A stretch of 64,000 nt of DNA from Apium graveolens (taxonomy: Eukaryota > Streptophyta > Magnoliopsida > Apiales > Apiaceae). The notes under the pieces are model-generated. The model was not told the DNA's origin, did no database searches, and was given only the letters and a program-made list of their open reading frames with translations. How positions within the stretch are numbered: the first letter of the stretch is position 1; each line of letters starts with the position of its first letter. The translations under genes were made by a program, and so were the position numbers. This document shows positions 1 through 10,449 of this stretch, piece by piece. The stretch lies in NCBI RefSeq assembly GCF_009905375.1, contig NC_133649.1, positions 225,825,275-225,889,274 on the forward strand. The letters are read 5' to 3'.

Positions 1-665
1 CTAGTATTGGTTGTGCGTATTCGTCTTATGTGCGTCGCGAACATATAAGATAGGGTGTTAATCTCTTGTGAAGCGACGGTGGATCTTGAGATTTAGAACT
101 TGCCATGCTAGCATAGGTTCATGTATGATGTGCATGATTAGTGGGTAACTCTAACAGCTTTATTCGCCCTGTGTAATCAAAAGGAATAACTTGTGCTTAA
201 AATTGTTGTGTTGTCAATTTCTGTAGACATATAGGAACTCAACATAATTGATGCCTATTCAACTTCTATCTTAATTATGGATGCTTGGTAGAATGGTATG
301 AGTACAATGAAAGTTGGCTTTTATCAGTTTCGTGTTATTCGATTAATATCATCACTGTCACATGCTAAGGTAATAACAATAACTATTGAAGGAAGTAATA
401 ATGAAGTTGTGATCTTATGAGTGTTTTAATATTGTTAATTGAAGTGTTATTTAAGTGATAAACTAAGTAATTAATTGTAGTTAATATTTAGTCAACAATT
501 CTAAGTGTTAGTGTTTTAACATTGAGAAGTAATCATACGTTGGTGCGTGAGTTTAATTAAACAATAATTAGTCTGAGTCTCTGTGGGAACGAACTAGAAA
601 GTATTCTATATTACTTGCGAATGCGTATACTTGCGTGTATTTTAGCGCGTATTTCCGCCCTAACA
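1..665 (+). mobile_element. Athila-type LTR, R-U5 end (left end outside window)
   Basis: This stretch matches, in reverse complement, the promoter-distal half of the Athila LTR at 15921-17380. The shared sequence runs from the 'ctagtattggttgtg' start through the 'gggaacgaactaga' block to the terminal CA at 664-665. The next bases (666 on) are Copia RNase H coding sequence, so the LTR end is a sharp junction. The orientation is opposite to Athila element D, so this is a separate insertion. It may be a solo LTR or the 3' LTR of an element lying outside the window. Confidence 0.75.
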
Positions 666-1154
666 GTTGTAAAGGGTTACACTGATGCCAGCTTTTAGAC
701 AGACAGAGACGATTCAGTATCTCAGTCACATTTTATGTTTTGCCTTAATGGAGGTGCTGTAAGCTGGAAGAGTTCAAAGCTAGAGACAGTAGTTGATTCT
801 ACAATGGTAACTGAGTATATTGCTGCCAGTGAAGCAGCCAAAGAGGCTGTTTGGATAAGGAAATTCATAACGGGACTTGGTGTGGTTCCATCGATCACAA
901 ATCCAGTTGATCTTTACTGTGATTATAATGGAGCCATCGTGCAGGCTAAAGAACCAAGGTCCCATTCCCGGGCAAAGCATATACTTAGGAGATATCACCT
1001 CCTTCGAGAGATTAATGAAAGAGGAGATATACATATATGTAAAGTGCATACTGATGATAATGTTGCAGACCCACTGACTAAGGCTTTGTCGCAGCAAAAG
1101 CACGAAGGTCATACTAGTTCCTTGGGTATGAGATACATGGGTGATTGGCTCTAG
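666..1154 (+). pseudogene. Copia RNase H, C-terminal fragment
   Basis: This is the end of a Ty1/Copia pol polyprotein. RNase H degrades the RNA strand of the cDNA hybrid during reverse transcription. Visible family motifs in order are KGYTDASF (just after the junction), SWKSSK, EYIAASEAAKEAVWI, then YCDYNGAI, KHILRRYHLLRE and DDNVADPLTKAL near the end, stopping at 1152-1154. The frame is open from 699; a TAG at 696-698 replaces a likely CAG. The usual acidic pattern after DST is altered to MVTEY. Everything upstream in pol is missing because the Athila-type LTR interrupts it at 665/666. The 3' LTR follows at once, as expected for Copia. Confidence 0.85.
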
Positions 1155-1156
1155 TG

Positions 1157-1168
1157 CAAGTGGGAGAT
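1157..1168 (+). other. Polypurine tract of the 666-2686 Copia element
   Basis: The purine-rich run AAGTGGGAGA lies directly before the TGTTAG start of the LTR. It is the expected primer site for plus-strand synthesis and fixes the LTR's 5' edge. Confidence 0.7.
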
Positions 1169-2686
1169 TGTTAGTATTTGTGCCCTAGAGACAACACTAT
1201 TATGTTTATATTATGAATCATTAGGATTATTAATTCTGATTATATGGATTATTCTTTAGTAATTTATTATATCTTTATTTTATGCGATAAGATGTTAGAT
1301 TAATAAATGTCCTTGGAATATGATATGTAATTTTATATCTCTAAGTACGTGACTTAGAAATGAGATTATGAGAATAATATTGATATTCCTAAAGATCCCT
1401 AGTCGAGTATTATTATTAAGGGACAAAATAATGCATTAAGACTAGTGTGAATGTTGACTGATGATCACATATCATTGATCATAGGTATAGTGATACTAAA
1501 GTCAAAACACAGGCACATGTATTATATACATGGTGTTGGAAGACCCAATGTGAGATTCTACATGTCTGTTGTGTCATAAGTAATTCTCACAGTGATAATG
1601 ATGTATTGGTCATTAGACTTTAAATCATTACATATCTATATGAGAATTAATATACTTTGGTTGCATTAAAAGTTTCCTTTGACCGGGGTATATTATGAAT
1701 CATATGAGAAATATGAATGATCTATAAAGGATTTAACCCTCCTATTTTAGGAGTGATATTATTGGCCTCTTATTTGAGTTAGACTATGAAATGCATGGCC
1801 ATGCTCAAATGTTGATTTGATGTTATAGTCTACTCATCGATCAAGGAAACCGGGATTAAATTATGAAGAGGATGACACATAACATGCCTCGAGTTTAATC
1901 TATAATATATGGTTAAAAGGATTATAGTACATTGTACATTATACACAAAAGGTTTAATCGATCACCGATTTAATTATTATTACTTGGGTAACAATGATGT
2001 ATTACTAGATGCCGCTCATTGTTTATGATTTTAAATTAGATTTAAAATTGTTGCCAACGTAATAATAACCTAAAGGGTCGCACAAAGAATGATTGGAGGA
2101 TTATTTAATTTAAATTCAGATTTAAATTAAATGTAAGTAATTCGAATTATTTGTTATTAATTAAGTGTGACTTAATTAATTAAATAAATAGGAAATTTGA
2201 ATTTAATATTAAATCCGAAATTAAGTTATTGGATGATTAAGTGAGACTTAATAATACAATAATTAGAATTTCGAATTTAATAATAATAATAACTCTAAAA
2301 TTAAGTTTAGGGTTGGAGGCCCAATAACTCTTGCCTATATAATATCTTTTTCTAATAGAATTAGGGTTACACGTTTTATTTGATAAAACATAAACCCTAG
2401 AACTTGAATAGAGATAGAGAGAGCAAGAAGGCGGCCTCAAGAACGTGCTAGTACACATCCTCCGGGAAATCATTCGTGTGGATACCTTCAAGGCGTAGAT
2501 CGTTCCAGCGACGGGCTACGTAGTGATCATTCAAGACCTCCATCTTTCCATTAACGTAAAGCTTCTTAAGGTAAACATATTGAACTACGAATTAAATATT
2601 ATTTTTCGCATGGATCCTGCGGAGGATTTCGATTTTTAAGAATTAAATATACGTTTTCGTTGCGTTTATGTGCTAAAAACCCTTCA
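1169..2686 (+). mobile_element. 3' LTR of Copia element
   Basis: The LTR starts TGTTAGTATTTGTGCCC after the polypurine tract and most likely ends at CCTTCA (2681-2686). After that the sequence becomes homologous to the internal region of long-LTR Tekay element F (near 28305). The body is AT-rich with no coding content. A TATA-like 'cctatataatatc' lies near 2335. The right edge is inferred from where the similarity to the Gypsy host sequence begins. The matching 5' LTR is outside the window, so no target duplication can be checked. Confidence 0.7.
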
Positions 2687-4879
2687 CTAACTGCCTTAAA
2701 CAATTTCGACCTTTACTGGTTCGATCCATACTTTCTCATGGTTTAACACGTGCCCCACTTGGCATTATTATTATTACGTCATATTTCCTTTACCAAAATT
2801 TCTATTTGTAAAAACTTAAATATCACCACTCTTTTTGTAACTTCTCCAAGGTTATCCTTATATCATTCCTCCTGTACTCCCTAGGTACAGGGCATATCAA
2901 GATACCATTTACTAATATTAGAACCATTGTCTATATAGTTTTGAAAAACTTTCTCCACTAATATTTAAAGATTGTTGTTACTTTGATTCTTCCCAATTCA
3001 TACTTCGACACTCATATTGTCTTTATTAATGGTAAAATTCCAACCTTATGCATTCCCCTAGGTTCATCTCAAGTAATCGAGGTTCTATCCTTAATTCCAC
3101 CTTTAAAAAGGTACTTGCATCCTTCCATGGATAAATCAAGTCATATATCCTTGATATATTATCTTATTCAATCATTCCCACCTCGATAGTCTATACCAAA
3201 TTTCACAATAGCATCTTTATTCAAGTTGAGGTCAATCCATATGGCTTCCAAAAGATAACAATGGTTATCCGCTTTTCTATCATGATTTGGTAATGATAAC
3301 ATGGATGTTCTAGAAGATATTGGTCGTGTTCAATGTGAACCTTTTAGTTCTTGCTATTCATTTATCTCCATTATTTATCTCAACCGTCATCTCAATGTTG
3401 GGATATCTTTTATACCTGGCGTCTCCCTTTCTGGGTATCAAGCCACCGGTCTTACATACACTTCACATTCTTGAAGGTCCCTTCCTTCATCTTATTTTCC
3501 TAATTTCTTGTTATCCTGTCTCCTCAGTCCATTCGTGTTTCCTTATTAATCCATCGGTCTATCTCAAAGTTTCATCGAATACTCTCAACTTAAAGGGGAT
3601 TAATTATACATATCGTTTACGCCTCCAAACCTTGACCTTATCTCATGATCAGTCACCATTGCGCTAATGATGACACACTTATCTATATTTATTGCTAGGG
3701 TTTCTTAGGTTTTTACATACCTAACTTCCTTATCGCGTCTCAACTCTATTTCCTTTATATACCTTTGTACTCCTTTCCTTTTAAGTCTTTTTATTTTTGT
3801 TTCTATTACAACCATTTCATGAACCAACACAACATAAGCATTTATATCAAACATCCCGTCATTCTGGATTCGTGTCCTTCAGATGAATCTTGACGACTTT
3901 CACAACCTAGATTCATGATTTATAATACTTGTCCGCCTCTGATCTGGCTCTAAAACTTCTACACTATATCTCTATCTTCCTTAGCCTTCCACCAGTGGGT
4001 TGCTTCTCTCATAGGAAGGTAAGTGGCAAAAATAATCTTTTCCGCTTCATCAATCATTTAGAATATAAAATAATTCCTCTATTTCCTTTAGCCAGGCTCT
4101 TGCCTCGACTAAGTCAGCTTGTTCCTTGGAACTCTGAGAGCTTCGCGACTTAAAGGTCCTGAAATAATTTCCCACCGCATTGTTTCCTCAGGATGGTGGT
4201 TTGGAATAAAAGTATAAGTTTTGTTTAGGCAGCTCCATGAATTGCCCTATAGGAGTATCGTCCTGGGTTTCCTTTCCTTACTCGACATCTATTTTTTTAG
4301 TATGAAATGTTCCATCATTCTCCCCATAATCGAGGTCATCCTATATATTTTAAATCCTCATTTTCCACTTCATAAGGTTTTGGGTTCCTTATATCTTGAT
4401 TGTGACCTCCCTGATTATCAAACTCATGGTTTGCCCTAATCTTATTCCTTTTGGGGTCATAATGCTTGGAAATTTTTTGAGGAACTCTTTATATTGGTTT
4501 TACTTAATTTTCTTAAGTCTTTTTCTCGTACAGTTTTTACATGGTCGGAAAATATGAATTCTCCCGATTCCTATATACTTCACGACACTCTCAAGTGTCA
4601 ACAGTGCAATTAACAATGCAAATAGAATTGCAATCTTATCACAAAAGAACTGATCTGAACTAAAAGGAACATATATATATATAACCATTGGTTCAAGAGT
4701 ACAATAGCTAAACACTTGAAAGAGAATTACATCATCTGATCTGATCTATTCCAAAAGCACTACTGTAAATAATCAACTAGTCAATCTAGAATAATCATTC
4801 ATATTTAGGCTAATCCTCCAAAAGTGGTGATGCATGAAAATCCTTGTCTGATCCCTTTGACTTTGCACACTACTCTGGA

Positions 4880-5644
4880 TCAAGGAAAGCGGGCACGAAC
4901 GACATCCCTAACCTGCTCCATCAAAGAGGTGATGAGGTCCATGATAGTCGTAAGTAGAGCTGGATCAATGTGACCCTCAAGATGGCCTCTAGCTGTAATT
5001 TGGGTGGTAGCCTCAATCCTGTCCATGCTATAAGCTAATCCTTCCGGAAGTACCCCACCCTCACTTCTTGGTGCAGTATGTCGATCCAACAGATCACTCC
5101 TAACATTACTGGCCTCAGACAGGCCACCCAAAGTCATATGATAATCGGCGATAAGAAAAGCCTGAACGGTTGCATCTAACAGTTCATGGGGTGCAGGTAG
5201 TGCAGACCCAGGAGATCCAACTGGATAACCAAGCACAATATCAGGTGATAATGGTGCAGGAGATAAAGGAGGCATCTCCTCAGTAGGTGTTGGGCTCTGT
5301 ACAGGGGAGGGAACAAGAACTGGGGGAACCTCATGGATGTCTACAAGAACCACTGGGAGAGGGTCTGATACTGGTATATTTTGTGCTTTGGAATGCCCCA
5401 CTCCCTCTGCCCTCATTATCCTCTGTTCCCTTGGTAACTCTTCATCCTCTAGTGTCGCCCTCGCGGCCATCCTAGCTCTGGTAGTCTCCCTGACTACGGT
5501 CATCAATTCCTCAGCGGTCCTCTCTTTATTCTCATCAGGATCCTCCACGGGATCCTCCTTAGCAACAATCCTTTTTGGGACAACATCCTCAACCGCTACA
5601 TCCTCAATATGAACATAATTTGGTTCCTCATTAGGGTACTCCAT
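4880..5644 (-). CDS. 254-aa reading frame ahead of gag in Tekay element A
   Basis: This is an uninterrupted frame of 254 codons starting 255 bases inside the primer-binding site, in the place where gag should begin. The first ~90 residues are acidic and charged (VEDVVPKRIVAKEDPVED). The middle (~100-150) is rich in proline (PSPVQSPTPTEEMPPLSPAP). The C-terminal third looks folded and ends MEQVRDVVRARFP. It has no zinc knuckle and no catalytic motif. A decayed copy of its N-terminal half is at 30961-31150 in element F, so it belongs to the family and is not a chance frame. It may be the N-terminal part of gag separated from the core by an insertion, or a distinct ORF before gag. I do not recognise the domain. 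Confidence 0.55.
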   Translation of the reverse strand: MEYPNEEPNYVHIEDVAVEDVVPKRIVAKEDPVEDPDENKERTAEELMTVVRETTRARMAARATLEDEELPREQRIMRAEGVGHSKAQNIPVSDPLPVVLVDIHEVPPVLVPSPVQSPTPTEEMPPLSPAPLSPDIVLGYPVGSPGSALPAPHELLDATVQAFLIADYHMTLGGLSEASNVRSDLLDRHTAPRSEGGVLPEGLAYSMDRIEATTQITARGHLEGHIDPALLTTIMDLITSLMEQVRDVVRARFP

Positions 5645-5899
5645 CGGATCCCCAATCTGATCTCCAATATTCGCTAAAATATCATCATGTTATTGCTCCT
5701 CAACCTCAGGGTTCGGTGTCCCGCTGCCCTATACGATAATGAACCATATTACTATCATGATATTTATAAGGGTTCTTATAAGGGTTTTAACTGTCAGTAC
5801 TACGTTAGGTAGTCCGACTATGAACTTGGCAAGAGTTCTCAGTATCTTAGTGAACTTATCATTTTAATGACGCATCATCTCTGAGGTTTATAACGCTTA

Positions 5900-5911
5900 G
5901 CTCTGATACCA
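5900..5911 (-). other. Primer-binding site of element A (tRNA-iMet type)
   Basis: On the - strand this reads TGGTATCAGAGC, the complement of the 3' end of initiator methionine tRNA. It lies four bases from the LTR edge. It shows that element A is transcribed leftwards and that 5916-9830 is its 5' LTR. Confidence 0.85.
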
Positions 5912-5915
5912 TTTT

Positions 5916-5967
5916 TGTAACACCCCCAATCCAGGGTCAGGTGTAACACCCCCAAATCCGGGGTCGG
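5916..5967 (-). repeat. Tandem duplication of the LTR tip in element A
   Basis: The terminal 26 bases of the LTR (TGTAACACCCCCAATCCAGG and on, 5916-5941) are followed at once by a second, slightly diverged copy starting at 5942. The other two LTR copies have a single tip. Confidence 0.85.
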
Positions 5968-7104
5968 GGATTCGGGTTTTCACGAGTTCCATTTCCCTTA
6001 ATAACACTTAATTTTAATAAACAACCAACTACTGCGTACTGTGACCCCACAATATACACACACACACACCACAAGTTATAGTCTCAGAGATGAATACCAA
6101 AAATAACACAAGTCATTTTATTCCACAGTTATAAGTCATTACACCTCAAAAGAGTTTCTGAATAAATTTACATATTCTTTGCCATTATTACAATTTATAA
6201 TATACATAAGTCTGGTACATCAATAGTTGAAAACCTAGCCTATTGATAGTTCCTACCTCAGCTACAGCGACATCAACGCCTACAGGAAACTGCGAAACGT
6301 TTCCTATCCGCTCGCGAATTGGGAGCTTGATCCTATTCATCTTGTCTATCTGTTGTTGTGTGATGAAAGAAGAAAGCAAGGGTGAGCAACAAGCCCACCA
6401 AAATAACATGTATAATAATTTACAATATATGAGCATTCTCATAGTCCTCATGAAAGTCTTGGTCAAGAAGAAATGAACCAAGTTCGATGTCTTAATGCGA
6501 CGAAGTCGCAAGATATTCAGTATATATATATGCATATATACTCTTCAAAATCTTTGAAATCCTCTGACATGTATAATATACATAGAGTTCCAGTTTATAA
6601 CTGTATAAAAATATCGTAGCAAGTAGATCTCATATATCTAACCTTGTCTCAACATTTTTCAGAAAATCTTTGTCGTGCATAAGATAATCATTAACTAGAT
6701 ATAAGTTGAAAAGATGAAGTTACAAGATACTCCAGTATACTTATATCTTTTCCAAATACTACTTGAACTACCACCGTTCAAGTTGTAATCAGTTTCAAAA
6801 GTTCATCACATAGATGGGACTACAAGATAAGACTTGAATAAATTCAATCTTTGAAATATCATTTAACGAAATGAAGTTACTATAAACTTCATTAATTCCC
6901 AGTATATATATATATATATATATATCTCATACATTCCTTGAAACCCTCTGTTATGAAAAGTATAAACAGAGTTATAATACCCAATGAATTTGGAAAGAAG
7001 AAAAACTTTGGCATAAACCCGATATCTTGCTGATCATGCAAAGATACCCATTAAGTAACCTTTTCTACTAGTAGATGGATGAATCCCCCACTAGTCATCA
7101 CCCT

Positions 7105-7240
7105 AGCCGCATTAGGACCTTGTGCTGGATCGTCACCCGGCCTCTAACGCATTGATGGACTGCCACCCAGCCACTTACACTTTGATAGACCGTACCCCAG
7201 CCTGTCGCTTATGCCGACTCATTTAGATGGACTTACTTCC
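7105..7240. repeat. Degenerate ~32-base tandem repeat in LTR A
   Basis: Three to four imperfect units share a core like 'gatggac(t)g(c/t)(c)accc(a/c)gcc', seen near 7125, 7155, 7185 and 7225. The block is specific to LTR A and absent from the LTRs of element F. Confidence 0.45.
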
Positions 7241-9830
7241 CGAATGTTGGGCAAGTAATCAAATTCATTTATCAAAATAGCAACCTCGTTGCAAATATAA
7301 AATACACCACAGAGCTGGATCCCTCATATTTTTAAGCGAGTATTTAAATCCCCTTCGAAAGGAAGATCTGAAATCTGAAAATGAGTTTTGGGGTCCGCTC
7401 TAACTTTTAAAATCATTTTGAAGACTCGAAAATATTTTAAAGAATGTTTAGAGTAATGATGATTTAATAAAATAATTTAGTCCCGATGTGTTAGAAAATA
7501 TCTGAATATTATTATTTAAATAATATTCCCATAAGGATAATCTTTATAAAAATAATTGAAGTAGAATTTTAAAAAACTCATACTTGAAACGAATAATAAA
7601 TAACAAAAGATATACTTATACGAAAGTACGATCTTTATTTGGATAATAAAAAATAAGTTTGATTATTATTCAAAACTGTTGAATATAACATATTCGACTA
7701 ATAGATATAGAAAACTATATATATATATATTATACTCGGGAACATCGACTCCCGGTTTAGAAAAATGTTCACCTTCGGGTCCCCTATACTATGGGTTAAC
7801 GTAACTACTGCTTATCTCTAGCATAGGTATTATGCAGTTTATAAGCATTTGAATTGATAATAGAATATCAAGATTATGAAACAGACATGCATATATATCA
7901 TATCAACATGCTCCAATATATCGCAAGATTTGCTAATAACAATCATGCACTTATCACAAGATAATGCATATATATATTTACATCACAACAACAGTATAAC
8001 GGGTAGACTACTTGCCTGAGTGTTCCGGGATAAACTTAAGCTTAGAGTGGGTCCCGTAACCTATAAAAAACAACATAATCTGGAATTAAACCACGATCGC
8101 TTAAAAAACTAGTCAAAACTCACTCATACCCTATATGTCGCTTATACGCTTAACGATTTGCGTTAATCGCTTGCGTACCCTCAGCTCCACCAATTTTAAT
8201 AAATTAACTGTTACGAATTTTAAGGAGACTCTTTCGCGAGTACTTTACCAACTGCCTAATCGACCTTACATAATTGTTTCGTGTTTCGATTAATCATTTA
8301 CGGGTCTCAATTATGGTCTCAAAGTTACTCGAGATTTCGGGGTTCACTCGCAAAATGCCATTACTTAAACTGGTCATTTCTCCTAAACCGTAAATCGGAT
8401 CTAAGCGAACGATATATCAAAAAGAAGCTTGAATCATAAACTTTCTAAGAATGGTAATGGTCAGTTCATGGCAGTGAGTGTTACGTTACAAAAGGCATGC
8501 ACAAAACAGTGTAAGGAAAATTGGGCATTACGACGGCTATAACTTAGCGATTCCCAAATTTTACCAAATCAATTCAATATCAAACCACCACCAATCAACA
8601 CCATTCCACCATCATTCAACCACAATACAAGATCATTCAACCATAACTCAAGATCTCAACTTATTCATCTAAACCAAGTCAAAATGTGACCCAGAACTTC
8701 AACTCCAACAAGTATCACTCCTAACTCCAAAATCAACAAAACCACTTACTAAACAAATATCTAAACATGATTACACACCCATGACACTAACCCATCATCT
8801 AAACATTAGGAAATCCAAACAAACAAAACTTAAGACTAAGGGTTTGAGAAGTTATACCTTCCTTGGAGAGTGGAGAATCACTTAGGGAGCCTTGAATAAC
8901 CACTAACTATCTCTACTAAGCTTGGATCTAGAAGAAAACATAAGAAAACACAAAGTTAGTTTCTTGAAAACACTATTCATCAAGAACTTTGATGAATTGA
9001 TTAGCTTTGTAAACCTTGAAATCTTGGCTTCAAACTCATAACATAACTAAGTCATGAATTATGGAAGCTAAGGAAACAAACCTCTTAATTTTTGAAGGTG
9101 TGTAGCTTGAGTTTTGAAAATTTCTCCTTGCTTTTTCAAGAAGAGGTCGAAGCAAAACAATGGGGGGAAGAAGAGAGAGTTTGCTTGGTTGATTTTCGGA
9201 AGTGTGAAATGAAATACTTGGTTGCTTTCCTTTTGGCTTGGAAAATTATTAGCTTTTTACCATGGTAAGTTTTACTTGGCTATAAATCAACCAACAAATC
9301 AAAACTCCTTGTCATGCTTATGTCACCATGCTTGTGTCATATTTTAACACATGGCTTCTCCTTGTAATGTGATGACATCATCATCCACTAACCTCTTTGA
9401 TTAACCCTTAATTACTTGGCTAATGACCGCTTATCTGTTATACGGTTCGCTTAACTTTCGTTCTCGTTCGTCGTTTGAGGGATCATATCCGGGATCTTAT
9501 TACTTGGGTTCCCCTAACCTTTCTCAATATTTTATATTCCTTTTATGATCCTCTCTTATAATCCTTGAAGTTAAATCCTTTTTATCATGTTACCTTATAC
9601 TCAATTCTTTCGGTATCTGGTGGATTTTCGGGAAAAATCAAAGTGTCCGAATTCAAATTCTGACGATATTTACATACCCTCATATATATTATGGAGTGCT
9701 AATATGATCTCAGAATATCCATCAAATAACCCCTACATAGGGTGGTCTGACAATTTTACTCAATCAGCAAAATCAGCAAAAGTTACTATTCATCAGGGTT
9801 TCAAAAATTCCAAAAATTGGGGTTATTATA

Positions 9831-9874
9831 GTGGTGTTGCTGCTAACTTGGGTTCGTTGTCTTTTTGGTGCCAT
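9831..9874 (-). pseudogene. Start of the post-pol (env-like position) gene of Athila D, 14 codons
   Basis: On the - strand an ATG at 9874-9872 in a good plant context (CTCAATGGCA) opens the frame MAPKRQRTQVSSNT, which runs straight into the edge of element A at 9830. Athila elements carry an additional gene after pol, sometimes called env-like. The position after integrase, a TATA box about 95 bases upstream and a basic MAPK-R start fit that gene. The rest would lie to the left of element A, outside this window. The identity rests on position and a very short peptide, so it is an inference. Confidence 0.5.
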
Positions 9875-9970
9875 TGAGATTGAATAAGCTTGAGAGAATA
9901 GAAGTTTGTAAGAGAGATTTGTGTGTTTTTGAGTTTGAGAAGTTATGGAGGAGTTGTGTATAAGTGTATG

Positions 9971-9978
9971 TATATATA
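9971..9978 (-). promoter_or_regulatory. Candidate internal TATA box before the post-pol gene of Athila D
   Basis: TATATATA on the - strand lies about 95 bases upstream of the ATG at 9874, followed by a CT/CA-rich leader typical of plant 5' UTRs. The GC-rich array lies 180-320 bases further upstream. Confidence 0.45.
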
Positions 9979-10150
9979 GAAGATTGGGAGAGAATTAGTT
10001 ATGGAAAAGAAGTGGGAATTGATTATGGGAATAATGGGAATAATGGGTTTGATTTGGAGAGGGAAATATGGGAGAGTAAAATTCGGTTAGGAATTGATTT
10101 TGCCTTCAAATTCCCAAATTTCTGTTTTATATATTTTTTTCAGAATCAGG

Positions 10151-10297
10151 GACCCAGCGCGGCCGCGCGCTACATTAGCGCGGCCGCGCCGTGCTTCTGC
10201 TAATCCAGCGCGGCCGCCCCGCTAGGCAGCGCAGGCGCGCAGTTTCTGTCAAATCAGCGCGGCCGCCCCGCTTCACAGCGCGGGCGCGCCGTGCTAT
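10151..10297. repeat. CAGCGCGGCCGC-type array, 3' region of Athila D
   Basis: About six units of the form (c)cagcgcggccgc(g/c)cgc are spaced 20-30 bases apart. They make a very GC- and CpG-rich island, with several GCGGCCGC cores, in an AT-rich region. A second array with the same core is in D's LTR at 17041-17141. Reading frames crossing it on the + strand are by-products of its composition. Confidence 0.85.
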
Positions 10298-10449
10298 TGT
10301 TGTTGCCACTGAATTTTTCTGTTTTTCTATTTTTTTTTGTGTTTTTCTCCTTTTTTTCTTCTTCCTCTATCTACTAATGTACAACAAACTTGGGTTGCTT
10401 TCCAAGAAGCGCTAGGTTTACGTTGTTAGCTTGACGTAGAATCTCGAGA

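Larger units (their letters stand above)
2687..5915 (-). mobile_element. Internal region of long-LTR Tekay element A (gag side)
   Basis: This is the leader and gag side of a Gypsy element read on the - strand, truncated at 2687 by the Copia insertion. Segments 2700-4440 and 5480-5915 are homologous to element F at 28300-30110 and 30960-31382. On the - strand around 4150-4080 the translation reads EQADLVEARAWLKEIEESF, a gag core typical of Tekay elements; the frame is broken many times down to about 2900. Protease, RT and integrase would lie beyond 2687 and are not in the window. The interval 4440-4880 between the upstream reading frame and the gag core holds no coding sequence that I recognise. 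Confidence 0.7.
5916..9830 (-). mobile_element. 5' LTR of long-LTR Tekay element A (3.9 kb)
   Basis: The ends are TGTAACACCCCC at 5916 and GGGGTTATTATA at 9830; the intact form in the other two copies is TGTAAC...TTACA. Most of it aligns with the LTRs at 21665-25815 and 31383-35255. It differs in a central block (about 6890-7245), where a different sequence replaces the 500-base block of the other copies. It also lacks their 55-base tandem duplication. It carries a TA run at 6903-6925 and another near 7715-7730. Beyond 9830 the sequence switches to Athila element D. No gene was found inside it. Confidence 0.85.
9875..10449 (-). other. Post-pol noncoding region of Athila D
   Basis: This lies between the integrase stop and the post-pol ATG. 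Read on the - strand it has the 'agcgcttcttggaaagcaaccc' box near 10395-10417, commonly seen after Athila pol genes. Then come a pyrimidine/AT stretch, the GC-rich array, an AT-rich block, a TATA box, and a CT/CA-rich leader. It looks like an intergenic promoter region within the element and holds no coding sequence of its own. Confidence 0.55.

Noticed and set aside
2983..4439. Several plus-strand frames of 60-115 codons
   Set aside because: They lie antisense to the decayed gag region of element A and have homologous antisense counterparts in element F.
10191..10415. Plus-strand reading frame over the GC-rich array
   Set aside because: It arises from the GC-rich repeats; codon content is low complexity and no start context or homology is seen.
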